Shown here: in pieces, positions 48,263 through 62,300 of the stretch
Numbering within the stretch: the stretch's first letter is position 1
How the letters are laid out: each line of letters opens with the position of its first letter
Origin: Lytechinus variegatus
Taxonomy: Eukaryota; Echinodermata; Echinoidea; Temnopleuroida; Toxopneustidae
Assembly: GCF_018143015.1 (NCBI RefSeq)
Contig: NC_054741.1
Location: 64,578,697 to 64,642,696 of the forward strand
Direction: 5' to 3'
DNA length: 64,000 bases
Notes under the pieces: generated by a model
What the model was told of the DNA's origin: nothing
What the model saw: the letters and a program-made list of their open reading frames with translations, nothing else
Database searches by the model: none
Made by a program: the position numbers and the translations under genes

Positions 48263-48854
48263 ATCCCGACCCAAAATTGCCTATCAATTCTACTAGGAAT
48301 AAAACGGGCTTAAAATGTCGGGACATATAGCTTTCCGATATGTAACCACTAAATTTGTAACATAGGTTTCCGAAGGGCCCTTTAAAAAAAATCATATAGT
48401 CACAATGAATCGATAGATGAAAAAACAGAATCAAAGGTAACTCCACTCTTGTACAACGGAATGTTAGTAGATAATTATCGAATGTAATCTGCATTATAGA
48501 ATCTTCACCAAAGCCTTGTACAAGCTTTGATATTTAAAATAACCAATTGAGGATACCATTTTATACAGCTCTTAAAAGTATACATGGTATTGTCATTTAA
48601 CAATGATAATGAAATTTACACTAATATTACTATCTTTGAGGATAAGATTCCTTTATGTCACTTTTAGCTTGTCAAATCAATGAAATTAGAGAATCAAATT
48701 TTTGTTTTAAACCGTTCCTTATAATAAATTACCCCATTAATATTCCTCTCAAAACCCCTCTTCAAAGTACTCTATTTCAACATTTCCTCTATCCCTTCCT
48801 CTTTCATAGTTCAAATCACGACGAACATTTTTCATGTAAGCTCTGTTGACGCAG

Positions 48855-48891
48855 TAAAGGAGAATCAAGCAAGAGTCGCGTGCCAAACAAG
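48855..48891 (+). CDS. Candidate second exon of the coiled-coil gene
   Basis: Acceptor GACGCAG at 48848-48854, donor GTAAGA at 48892. Joined to 45635 it reads VKENQARVACQT, and with 50095 it closes codon AG+T as Ser. A three-way phase match makes it attractive. An inner acceptor AAG at 48857-48859 would fit the alternative path through 48109. Confidence 0.45.
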
Positions 48892-50094
48892 GTAAGAATT
48901 CAGATATCATAGATATGGTAAACGGGCCTCGTTTCTTGGAAACTGGGAATTGTTTCAACATGAAGGTTGTGAGCATTGACAAGATGGTATTTTCTAGGAG
49001 CTGAATATATAGCAACATTCAGGCATCTATGCTCCTGAGTCAAGTAAACCAAAAACAATATGATCAGAAGTGACAACTTATAAAACGACAAAATATTTAT
49101 GTAACGCACCAGTCAATAAAACAAAGCTGTTAAAAATACGTGGATATACAGGCTTGGAATCATTATAAAATTATTAATATATATGAATATATAAGTCTAA
49201 TTTGTCTTTGAAAACGAACTTCAGTGAAACGGGACCCCGATTATGAAAGACCCCCTATGTGTCAAAGATACGTGAATTATCTGTAGGCCTATATTGATAG
49301 TGGTGCGTCTATGGAAAACAAAAATGAATATCAAGGTTTAGAACTTACTACATATACGTATATAGCTTAACATTCATAAACCTTTTATAGCAAACCAAAT
49401 ACCCAGTTGTTTTATGTCCGGACACAATGTTCTGGACAAAATGACAATTCGTAGCAGTTTCAAATTAGGTTTGTTTATATTACAAAGAATCAATATGACA
49501 TGTATGAGTCAGGGGTGGATCCAGGATTTTCCCCCAAAAAAATGAGGTTGGGGGCATTATTGTACAGAAAAAATACAGCCCTTCCCCCCAAAATAAAAGG
49601 TCTTCACTTCCGATGAATGGTGGTTTATGTCAGAAAAAATAATATGACAAGCAAAAAAAATATAATGAAAATGAAAATGGTGTGCACGACATATATTTCC
49701 CTTAGAAATATTCGTTACCGGGATCCGCCACTGAAATAAGTAATAATTTGAACTCTTCATTGAAGAAACAAAAAATCAATTTGTTTATTTGCTTAAATGT
49801 CAGGATATCCGACCCCATCGTATTCTTGCATTTATTGTTTTTCTTTAAATTCTGTAAATAGATTTCGTTTATTTATTACTACAATTTAAATTATGTGGGA
49901 AGACCATATAAAGAATCGTTTGTTCATTCACATCTTCAACTCGGGCACGGTTTGAAATTATGAAATCTGAACACATCGCTCGGTTCTTTCATTCGTTTTA
50001 TAAAAAACGAATATGGAGGATGAAATATAGTTCTGGTTGGTTATGAATTCAAATTAATAAAACCATGTGTTTTTCATCGTCTTTGATCAAATAG

Positions 50095-53000
50095 TGCACA
50101 AAACTCTACCGAAGTTGTCCCGGGACACCTCGTTGAATCCAGAGAACACCCCACTTCGTTTGACACAGAGCGCACCCTGGAAGACCAGACGAGAATATCA
50201 GAGCCGGACACATCACCAGAAGGAACCGAGAGTCAGTATGACATCGATATTGAATTGATGCCTTACACGACCGAAGACCTCAAAGAAGCTCTTGGTGAAA
50301 TCAGAGAAGAAGTGACAAGGTACTGTTCGCCTCCAGATCAAAAGGATAGTCATTCTCTTGCAAATAAAATACTGGTAACGGCTGGTTCGTCTCTCATGCA
50401 TATGTTAGGAGTGAATAAAAAGCAAGAGGATGCCAAGAAATTAGAAGGTGAAGGAACAGCAAGCATGGCAAGCACTTGCCCAAAGAATAATGTCGTTGGG
50501 GACACAGATATGCAAGAAGGGTATTCTACACCAACTGCCGAAAGAAACTTTGAATCTAGCGATGAGGAATTAGTGTCACTTTGCAAGTCAGGGTGTACCG
50601 ATGTCCAGCATTTCATGGGCGAACTTGTGTCTCCACGAGAGGCAGACAGTAACGATCTCTCCGACCATGAGATAGTTAGCAAAAGTGATCTCACGGCTGA
50701 CAATACGGAGTATAAGGACGGTGCGAAATCTCCGGAAAACGAGACAAATCCTTCGAGTAGAGGACGGAAGACAGTCCGGTTTCTTCTTGATGAAAAGGAT
50801 ACCGACTCAAGCGGCCTTACAAAAAAGGTGAGCGGTATCTTCAGCTCATCCTCGTCATCATTGTCGATAGCGTCATCGTCTTCAACATCTGATTTTGCCA
50901 TGGATCTTCCAGGCTGCATAGAACCAATCATCGAAGAAGTGTCCGACAGTTCTGGACCGGCTGAAGCTGGAGGGATAGAGTACATTGATGAAATCTGTGA
51001 GTTGCCGTCTCCTAGAATCTATTTCGCCGAGAGGGAATTACCTTTGATAAATTGCCCTAATCAAGAGCATCTTTTTGAGCTTGAAGACATCATCCCAAAT
51101 GAGATCTCGAGTGCTCCTCCGATATCTTCCGTAGATATGAACTTCGAGGATCCACAAAGAAGGATTTCGCCAGATGAACTTGTGTTTGCCCCTATCAAGC
51201 CAGTTGTTGACATTCCAGTTTGCGACACCGATTGCGGCAGCTATTATTCAGCCATGTCAGAAGTTATTCAAGGAGAACACCTAACAGGGGCTACCGCTGA
51301 AAACATTGCCTCAGCTTCATTACCCCAAGAACCAAAAACATTACCGGCCTCATTTACAGTACAAGAACCTGATCCACATGTCCACATTGACGACGTGGGA
51401 AGTTTCAACACCAGTTTTATCCACGACCCCGTATCGGAAACGAATCCCATTGTCAACGGGATAGGCTTTCCTGACGAGGTACAAAATGGAATGATAGAGG
51501 GCCATCCCGGCTCTTTTACGGCGAACGATTTACCCATGACCTTACCGGCAACCTTCAAGCACTCTCACAGATGCTCAGGGGACTCCTCGAGCGAGGATGG
51601 CCGATGCAGTGCAGGATCCATGGAGGTAATGCCGTCTGAATCGAATGAGAGTCTCACCACGGCCACTGAAACATGCTCGACCTCACTGGAAAAGCCAGAC
51701 ACCAATAACCTGATAGAAGTAGCGCCTCCGGTCGTCTTGAAGAGATCACTTTATTATCTCTCCCAGATTCATCAGCTGGAGAAGATGGTCCAAGATGGAA
51801 AGAGACATGTTCAGTCTTTACAGGTAACAACTACCCACTCTCTCTCTTTCTCTGTCCGTTCCACATGCATCACGATACCCTAACCTTTCATTTTCCCTCT
51901 CTTATACAGTCACAACAGAGAAACAGACCCCATGCCGACCGATGGTAGGACATACATGTATGTCATTGAAAATAATTTTGTTGGTCTGGGCTCCGATTCA
52001 TCAAGACTTGTTATAATAACAAATGCAAGATTTCTATAACGAAATTAGTATCAGCCGATCAGATCGAATTAAGGATTTCAGTGGCTTATAACCGTTATTG
52101 TAAATTTGTTATTATAACATTTGTTTCATCAACATTTCTGTCTAACAAGTTGTCAGATCCGACAATTCTCGTTAATGTTGATTGGCTTAAAAGCACTGTT
52201 TCTATGGTAACTGTCGGATAAAACAGGGCTTGTCGGATTAAACGTCCGACGAGCAATTTCATGAATTGTTCCCCTGAATGTGGAGCCGGTTCCTCTCCCC
52301 TGACATGGCATTATATTGCATTGCAGAAGTATATATATATATTAGATAGCCAAGACAGATAGCCAAGCGCGATTGGTCAATTGCGCGTCACGTGATATGA
52401 TCGAAATCCGTGTATTTTCCCAGCCGGTCCACCTTCGATGAATATATTGACCAACCGGTCCGTGAATATATTTTTCTACGTGTATCGCGCCCTCTTGTGG
52501 ATTAGATGTTACCAACTACACGGAAATAAAATATGTGGGACTTAAGTATCTGGACTGGACTCTAACTTAGATCTATGGCTAGGCCTAAAACAAACTTGAG
52601 TTGATTAGAAAAGGGCCATTCACTGCATTAAAGTAGTAGTAGTAGACTAAAGTTACATCTAGATCTATACCAGTTCCATCAATCACTGACTATCGTAAAC
52701 AATAGGCTGCACGCATCGTTAGGCCATTTTTATCTTCATCATTAAAGGCTATCTAATATTATAACAGATATTGACTGATGGGATGTGTAAAAAAAAAACA
52801 TTCTTTGGACCGCCTAAAGGATTAATATTTTCCCTCATGATCATATTTTCCCTCAGCGCTGCGCGCTTCGGGGAAAATATAACCCCTCGGGAAAATATAA
52901 ATCCAGCGGTCCAAAGAATGTTTATATTACACACCACATTAGTCAATATCTGTATAATATATATTATATAAATAGTGTACAATCTGTTGTACAATATACT

Positions 53001-53311
53001 GGATTATACGTACGACAAATATAAAATTATCCCGAGTGCAGGTTTATTCCACCGAGGCCGAAGGCCGAGGTGAAATAGGCTTGCACGAGGGATAATTTTA
53101 TATTTGGAGTTCATATAGTCCAGTAATATTGTATGATAGAACGTTCACTATTTATTATAGTAAATAGATCCCTCAATCTAAGCCCCCCATCATGGATTTT
53201 GCCATCCAAAAATCGAAAGTTATATTGTACATATGTACAATATAACTTTTTGAAGGGAGGTCACGTGGTACAAATCCAGCCAATCACAGCTCGTATTTTA
53301 CTACCACTATT

Positions 53312-53347
<36 letters not shown>

Positions 53348-56300
53348 ATATATATATATGTATAAAAACTACAGACCATGATAATAATATTCTGTTTGAA
53401 CGACTGTCTTCATTCTGAATGCATTCCAAATTGATATCGGCCATGCAGAGCCTCCTACTGTTTCTGACCTTCAAAACTATTACCGAGTATATACGGGGTA
53501 CACATGCATACCAAATACTCCTTAAAATCTACATGATTTTCCAGTCGACGCCAATAAAGTTTATCACACGTTTTGCAACCACTTTTGGGAGGGCTAGGGA
53601 GGGCGAAATGTTCATGGTACTCAGATATATCTATCTCAGACAAATATGCCAAGATTCTTGTCAATGATACTGTAAATATTCCGAGAAATTGATATGCATG
53701 TCTTTTCACTATTCAGGAGGAATCTACCAAGCGAGATCAAGAATACGAAGCTGAGTTGCTGGCACTGAGGCAATCACTCCAACGGGAACTAGAGGAGTCT
53801 CGAACCCAGGGCTGGATGGTAGAAAAGAGACTCACCGAACAGGTCAAATGTCTGACAGCTGATGTAAGACATCATTAGTATTACAGGGGTTATAACACGG
53901 GGAGGAGCGTTTTCAAGTGAATGAGAACTTAGGAAGAAAATAGATTGTAAAGAGAGTGAGATGAAAGAAGAGATTGATGTATTAGAAGGGTGTACATGGT
54001 ATCATTATTATTGTGATGTGTGCGACCAAGTCGAAAAAGCGATCGTATTGTTATAATACTACCCTTTACCCATTCCGAACAAGAAATTATTCTGTTCCTC
54101 TTCTTCATCACCTCTTCCTCTTTCTTTCTTTCTTTCTTTCTTTCTTTTGTTTTTCTTTCTTTCTTTTGTTTTTCTTTCTTTCATTTGCTCTTTCTTTTTT
54201 TTCTTTCTTTCTACCTTCTTCCTCTTCTTCTTCTAATCTTCACAGAATGGAGCTCTCATGAGGCAGGTTAATCATATCACAAACCGAATGCAGGAGAGCG
54301 AACGAATCAACACCATGATCGTTGCACAGTATCACAATGCACTCTCAACTGTACAGGTAAAAACATTGCAAAATGATCTTATGAAAGTGGTCATTTGCTT
54401 TCATGCCTTTAATTTATTATTGATTTAAAAGAGCAAAAACATATAGCTTCTCATACCATCATCCCAAGGAGTTAGTATTGACGCCTAAAATGAGAGCACA
54501 TAATAAGCAAGGCTTTGCATGTCAACGCACCTCCATGAAGTTTGAAGTCTCCTTTACTGTGTAATAAGAACTATGTCTCAGTTTCTGTGTTAAAAGTATT
54601 GTGTTACAATGAGAACTACTGTGTCTCAGTTACTGTGTGAGATGTAATGTGTCTCATTTACTGTGTTAGAAGTACTGTGTATCATTACTGTGATATATGT
54701 AATGTGTCTCATTTACTGTGTTAGAATAGAAGTACTGTGTCTCAGATACTGTGTTAGATGTACTTGTCTCATTTATTGTGTTTGAATACTGTATTTCAGT
54801 TAATGCGTTAGAAATACTGCGCCTCATTTATAATTACTGTGTTTGCACTTGAAGAGTGGAATAGAGAAATAATGTTACTTTAAGCATTTTTTTTTATTAC
54901 TATATTATCTTTCCGATTGTGACCGTATATTTAGGCGATGGAAAAAGAATACAAATCTGCTCAGAAGAAAATCAGGGAGCTCCATGGGAGACTGGAAACA
55001 GAAATGAAATCAGATTCGGGCACTAAAGAGTGAGTTTTATAATATTCATGATTTTTAAACGCTTCTGTTTTTCATTTTTACAATTTTAAAACATTCTGTA
55101 AAGATAAGTTGATTTGATTTTGAACGGTAATCATTTCTTACTCGCAATGCTTTTTGCGCCTTGATATGAATATTTCATTTAGTCTTCTTTTTTGGTAGAC
55201 CTACTCATTCATAAGGTGAATTTGTTTTGTATTAAGTAGTTTTTATTGACAACTTCAATTCATATACCAAATAAAATATATATAACAAATAGAAGTTTGA
55301 TGTCTTTACAAATTGATAAATACCTTAACAACTCATAAATTTAACATCATTTTTTCTTGAATGTTACAATTAGGTACTAATGTCAGACATCTTCCAATAC
55401 TTAATCATAAATAACATTGATGATGGTAATATGCATTAAGAATAAACTTCTACAATAAATTCAACATATTCATTTAGTCTTCTGTTTTGGTAGACCCACT
55501 CATTCATAAGGTGATTTTTTGTATTAAGTAGTTTTTATTGACAACTTCAATTCATATACCGAATAAAATATATGTAACAAATAGAAGTTTGATGTCTTTA
55601 TAAATTGATAAATACCTTGACAACTCATAAATTTAACATCATGTTTTCTTGAATGTTACAATAAAGTACAATGTCATACATCTTCCAATACTTAATCATA
55701 AATAACATTGATGATAGTAATATGCATTAAGAATAAACTTCTACAATAAATTCAACATATTTAATTTTTTTCAGTGTCAAATAAAAACATAAAAAAGAGG
55801 TTTTCCAAATACAAAAATGAATAATTGAAAACCTAAACCAATTGAAGCCATCAGCATATGTTTTTTTTTTTTAATGAAACCATTAATCGATATATGTAGA
55901 TATAACTTTATGTGATACAAATAAAATAAATACTAATCAATGTTTCCCTCTAGGCGCATGAAATATTAACAAATCAGAAAGTGAACTAATTAGATAATGA
56001 TAAAGTTAAAATATGATGATTATGAAGTATAATACTGTGAAATTAAATATACCTTCACTATACCATGATCAATTGCAACTTCGTATATCTCACTCATCCA
56101 TCGCATCCCTTCTGCTTCTTGTGACCTGTTTAACCCTTCCTCTTTCCTTTTCGAATTGAGACACTTATCATCCTTCCAACATCAGCTTTTACTTGTTTAT
56201 TGATACGCATTTTTACGCTTTATATTTAGTTGCAATATATACATTCCCGTTATTATTTCACAAATGATGTTTTTAAACAGTTTGTTTTATTATGAATCTT

Positions 56301-59300
56301 TTTTAAACGTGTGATTTGTACACATTTAGCCCCCTGTCTGCAAAGTACACTAATGATAATCCTTTCAATTCAATTCTTCAGTAGGGGTATCATTTCGTTT
56401 GTTCATTTGTGTTATTTCATTCGTTTTGATACTTTGATCTCTCTCGCAGGACTGTGGAGGGGCTTCTGAAGAACAAAGAAGAAATGCTGCAGTCTATTCA
56501 GAAACTTGAAGATCGGTTACTGGGCCAGAAAGATGTTAACTCAAGACTCCTCTCCGAGATAGAAAAAACGAAGGAAGAAAAACAGAAGGAAACAAAGCGC
56601 ATATGTGAGGAGAAGGAGAGAGAATTTCGAATCAAGACAGGTAAGATCAAGCATATTTTGTACGGGATTTGATATTGACAAAAGATGCATGTATAGTGCA
56701 TAAATAGGATAATTATCACTTTGATCTATTCATGTATAATAACTTTTTTAATTGACCCTTTTTTCCGAAAGTGAAGAATTATTGTTGATATTTATTATTA
56801 TTCATTCATTGATATATTCATATTCCAGAATCATCAAAGTACATTTCGTAATAACCTTTACAATGAAAAAATGCATAACATATGCGATATTTAATCTGGA
56901 TGATTTATTCTAATCCAGATGGCGAGTGCTTGTAAAGGGAATGGGTAAATGAAGTATGTAGGATGAAGAAAATGACTTTTTATATCAGGATGGGGTGCAG
57001 AGAATCAATTGATTGATTGGTTGCTTGCATATGAATCGATAACACACAAAGAAGATACACGACGTGGATATCGTTTGCCAAGGTTCTCATGCTAAAAAGT
57101 AAAAACTGTTGAATGAACGGAGCACTGCTGATGAAAGTGGCAGCTTGAGCTAAACCCGGGGTTATAATAGTTGCCCTTTTTGTACTCTGGAAAAAATACC
57201 TTATAAATCGAGCATTATTATTATTCAAATTAAACTGAAAGAAGAATTAAACGTCTGTGAATGTATCACCCATTACATGGGACGTTAGAATATTAATTTC
57301 ATACTTTTAACGTTGTATACAACAAAATGTGCCGGATGGAAAACCATCTGTGGGATTTGTTATAATTCGGAAGTCACAGAGAGAATTTAGAGTCACTACA
57401 TGTATTTGTTTTTCTTTCATAGATCAACTGAAGAACAAGCTGGATTTGCAGATAGTAAAGCTGAGGAAAGAGCATTCAACAACTGAAATTTTAAAAGCAG
57501 AATTTACTTCGATAAGAAGAGATCTTGAATCACAAGTTAGTTACCTTTTTATTTGACATTATGAAATATGCATCACGACAAACCCTTGCATTTATTTTAT
57601 AAAGTTACTATCTAAGCATGATATTATTTCAGTGCATAAAAACTTCTTTCCTTGCATAGAGTTACTCATTTTTTTTTTCGAATGTTGAAAAAGCAAATCA
57701 TCAAACGATTTACGGTATAGCCTCTCTTCTTTGACAAAAGTAATATCTACAGAGGTTGAACTATGTTTCATATTGTCGTCCTCAATCAATATACAGATTG
57801 CTGCCAGGGACGTCAAAATTGAAGAACTTCGAAGGCAAATACAGACTGATAATGAAAGAGAGAATGGGAGCAAGAAGGAGGAAAGTGATATGGCAGGCAG
57901 CCGAGGAGAACAGGCCCAAGTCGAAAAGAATGCAGAAGACAAAGAAGAATTGAAGAGAAAAGAGAGTAAAATTCGTGTGCTTGAAAACGCGCTCACGGAC
58001 GAGAACAAGAAGTTTGTTGATCTTCAGGTTAGACGGAGATGTCTTGTTTATTTATTTATTCATTCATTCCTTATAATCGAATATCTTGATAATAGTATTT
58101 TTTCATTATTGATTCATTTGATTGAGTGATCAAACGAATTTATTTCCTTAAAAAATGTCCAATAACGATATTACATGTAAAGTAAACCATCATATTCATT
58201 CAATGTTATTATTAATTAATTTTCTATTTATTAACTTATATATTCAATTAATAAAAAAAAATCCAATGAAATTCTGGATGATATTTCTTAAATATAATAC
58301 TCCATTCAAGTTTACAAAAAAATGTGACAACAGAGATTACCATATTTCTTGTCATTATTCACTTTGTGCTTATTGTATCGTTAAAGCTTATGGTATTGAG
58401 AAGACTTTCATGTTGATTCGGGAATCTCTACGAAGAATGCTTTAAAATAATGTAACACATAATGTTATTTTCATGACAGCTCATTCATTTATTGATAGTC
58501 ACTGTTGATACTATTTTGTTTTCATCTATATAGGCGTCTTTAAAGGAAAGTGAGGTTCACCTTACTATGCTACAGGAAGACATGGAGCGTCGAGAACAGC
58601 TTCTTGCAGACGCCTCCGAATCATGTCGACGTCTGAAGCGACAGAAAAACGACCTCGACGAACAGGTACAGAACCAGAGTTCCGAGATCGTGCTTCTCCG
58701 CGAATACCTTGCGAGCCGCGACCGTCGAATCGTGCAGATGGCCGCCGACCTCTCCCGTCGTGATCGCCGGATCATGACACTCCTAAAGGACCTACGACAG
58801 CAGCAGTCGTCACCACAAACGGGTCCGATAGCCAATGGAGTGAAAGAAACATCGTCGTCGTCACCATCGTCCCTGACGCTTGATCAGGTGATGGCAGGAA
58901 AGACCGAAGAGGGATCCCTGTCGGATCGGAGCAGTGACGAGCGCAACGACCGGATGGAAGAGGCGATGAGTAATCTTGAAAAACAGCTACAGGTAATAGG
59001 ATGATCATAGTCAACTTGGAGTGATCATGTTATACGTGTGTACTAGTACTAGACGTGATAGAGAGGAGAGTGAATACTCCCTCGACAGGAGAGGGTGATT
59101 TTGGAGCAGATGGACGAATTAATAGAATTAATGCAAGTTATTGTGAATTAGTTTAAATCATTTTAATATCAATCGTATTTTTTTTCGCTGTCAATCACTA
59201 AGTCATGTTTTTAAATCTTTCATAAATCCATTACACAGACTCTGAAGCAGTATAAGTCAGATGCTGACGAACGTATCCAAACTCTTTTAAGAGATCTTGA

Positions 59301-62300
59301 GGAGAGCAAGACACAGGTCGACGAAGTCAGACGGCTGGAGAGAGAAAAGGACGAACTACAGGAGTACGTCACGAACTTCGAAAAGGATATGGGCACACAT
59401 GATCTTTCCCCGCAATCGAATGTCATAAAAAGGTAAGAATACGAACTGATAATTAATTAGAACCTTTAAATAAAAGAATATTGAGCATTTCAAGAAAGGA
59501 CTTGTGATCGAGCTGTTTTATCCGACAAAGTCCAACCATTGTAACGGTCCAAACGTCTGTGCCTCTCAGGCGATCAAATCCGAATTAGGTTTTCAGATAT
59601 GGGGAGCGTTTCATCAACATCTTCATCTGACAAGTTTTCATTTCTGACAGCTTATCTTGTTTTTGATTGGCTAAGAAGCTTTGTAGGATAAAACGTCCGA
59701 CAAGTCCTTTCATGAAACGCTCCGCTGATACCTTGACAGGTAATTGTTGATGAACGCGGCTCCCCATATGCAGTGGTGGGTCCAGGTGGTTCCGTCACTG
59801 CATATCATTATTGTGATGGATATTGTCGACCTACAAGAATCTGCAAGGGGAGGAGGAGAAGTTAAAGAAGAAGACGAACAACAGCAATAACAACCACAAA
59901 TAAAACAAAAATGAAGTAGATAATGAAGAAGAGGAATAGATAATTGTGCACAGTCAATCTCGATGAGCAGCCAAGAATGAATGTTGTAAACAAAATATGT
60001 GTTTTTTTTTTAATGTATTCCCCTTTTCTTTTCTTTAAAGGAAAAAACTTCATTTTGAATTCTTATGGAAAAAGCTGGTTTTCAAACCAGACGAATATCA
60101 TTGCCATATACACAAGGGTAGTATTTATTTTTTTTTCGCTGTATTATTATGATTAGATTGCAAGCATTATTTCACACCAAAGAGGAAGAATTTACCGCAG
60201 AACTCGCCACCCTTCAAAATGCAAATAAAGACATGCAGGGAATCATAAAAGAGAAGGAGGAGTTAGCCGCAAAGAGAGAAAACATGGTAAGTATCCTTTA
60301 TATTTCTAATACTTCCAATATTAATATTCACCTTTTAAATAAATGAAATCCTTGACTTATTTCCAATGATTTCGTTTCATTTCTTGGAACAAGTACATGT
60401 ATGCTTAATGTTTTCTTCATTTATAGCTGAATTCTGATATCCAACATTTTCCATAGAATTCCGAGAATAGCGACAAGATGAAGCTGGAATTAGAGAAGTA
60501 TCGAGCAGAGTTGAGTGATATGAAGGAAGAAATGGATCGCAATGGTCAGTCTGCAGATACTCAGATCGGTAGTCTGACGTCACTATTGACCAGCTACAAG
60601 CAACATATCGAGTGAGTCGACCGTTTCATTCAAAGCTGTCGGCGCTGACAAACTGTTACCATGGTAACAATCAGACATTTATAATTCCCACACATTCAAA
60701 ACCAAAGAAAATAGACAGATGTTAAAATTTGTCAAACGACAAATGTTGTTAAAGCGCCTCTCAGATACATAAAGAAAAATAACGCAGTTTAAGGGATTGT
60801 TTCAATATAAAGATCTTAAAGGAGAATGAAACCATTGGAACAAGATAGCTTGTGTGAAAACAGAAAAATCAAAGAAACAGATCAACAAAAGTTTGAGAAA
60901 AATCGGACAAATAATGAGAAAGTTATGAGCATTTGAATATTGCGATCACTATTGCTATGGAGATAGCAAATTGGCAATGCGACAAAGAAGTGTGATGTCA
61001 CTGATGAACAACTCTCCCCATTACTTTAGTATATATTTCTCTTGAATTGCCTCTTTTATCACATCTATCCATAGATCATGTGTTCTTTCTACATGAGGGC
61101 ATGTAATACATATTTTTTAAGAATACATAATGGATAAAGAGTTTGTATCATTGTAAGAAAAAGCAAAAAGAGACATTTTGAGGGTATTTTATAGTCCACC
61201 AAAGGGAAAGTTGTTCATCAGTGACATCACACATCCTTGTCGCATTGCCAATGGGAGGATCTCCATAGCATTAGTGATTGCAATATTCAAATGCTCATAA
61301 CTTTCTCATTATTTGTCCGATTTTTCTCAAACTTTCTTTATTCTTATTCTTTGATTTTTCTGTTTCTACACAAGCCTATTTGTTCCAAAGGTTTCATTCC
61401 CCTTTAAATAAGAGATTTGCAAGAAAATATATTATGGCCATTTCATTTTGATGTACAAAATGGAAGAAATTGTTTGATCTGGTTCTGGGGAGCGTTTCAT
61501 CAATATATTCAGCCGACAAGTTTTCAGATCTGACATCTTTCCATGATTTTGATTGGCAGAGAGGCACTGTTCCTATGGTAATTTTCGGTTAAAATGGGAC
61601 TTGTCGGATAAAACGTCCGACAAGTCCTTTCATGAAACGCCCCCCAGTTCAAGTGATCTGCCTTTTTCGGAAGAATCATTAGATTTTCGCAAACCTTTTC
61701 ATTGAATTGAATTGAATTGAAGGTTTTATTATCATTTCATCGCAGCCAGTGGCTTAATTGAGAAAGATTTACAAAGTAAAAACATAATATATAAACGTAA
61801 ACAGTGAAATATTTGATGTAAATCATAACCGCAACAACAGTGAAAGTAAACAAATATTTTTTGAAAGAAATGTCCAATAACCAATTGATATTCTAATAAA
61901 CTTTGGAGACATGATGTAACAATGCGTATAAACTTACTATTATCATTTATGTGTTTCTTTAACCTTGATATTTTGTGAATTTATCTTTGAAGTTCTCAAG
62001 AGCATCTCCGTCACGATGCTGATCAGATGGTGGGTCATTACATATCGGAGAATACCCAACTCAAAACAAAGCTTGAACAGTCTCATTTGGAGCATGAAAA
62101 TATGGTATGTATGTTATGATAGGTCTTATGATCAAGGAACAGGACCCACTAAAGGATACAAATTTCTTCCAGATTCCAATGTAGAGGGCGCCATCGTGCT
62201 GACCACACTAATACAGGAACACTAGACCACACCAAATTCAAATGAATTCTACAAATATAAGTATTTTTGCTTAATTTTGCCCAATATCAAGAGATTTTAT

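Noticed and set aside
50350..50985. 211-codon open frame antisense to the large first exon of the coiled-coil gene
   Set aside because: Mirror of the Ser-rich coding exon on the plus strand, whose phase and splicing are consistent; no independent support.
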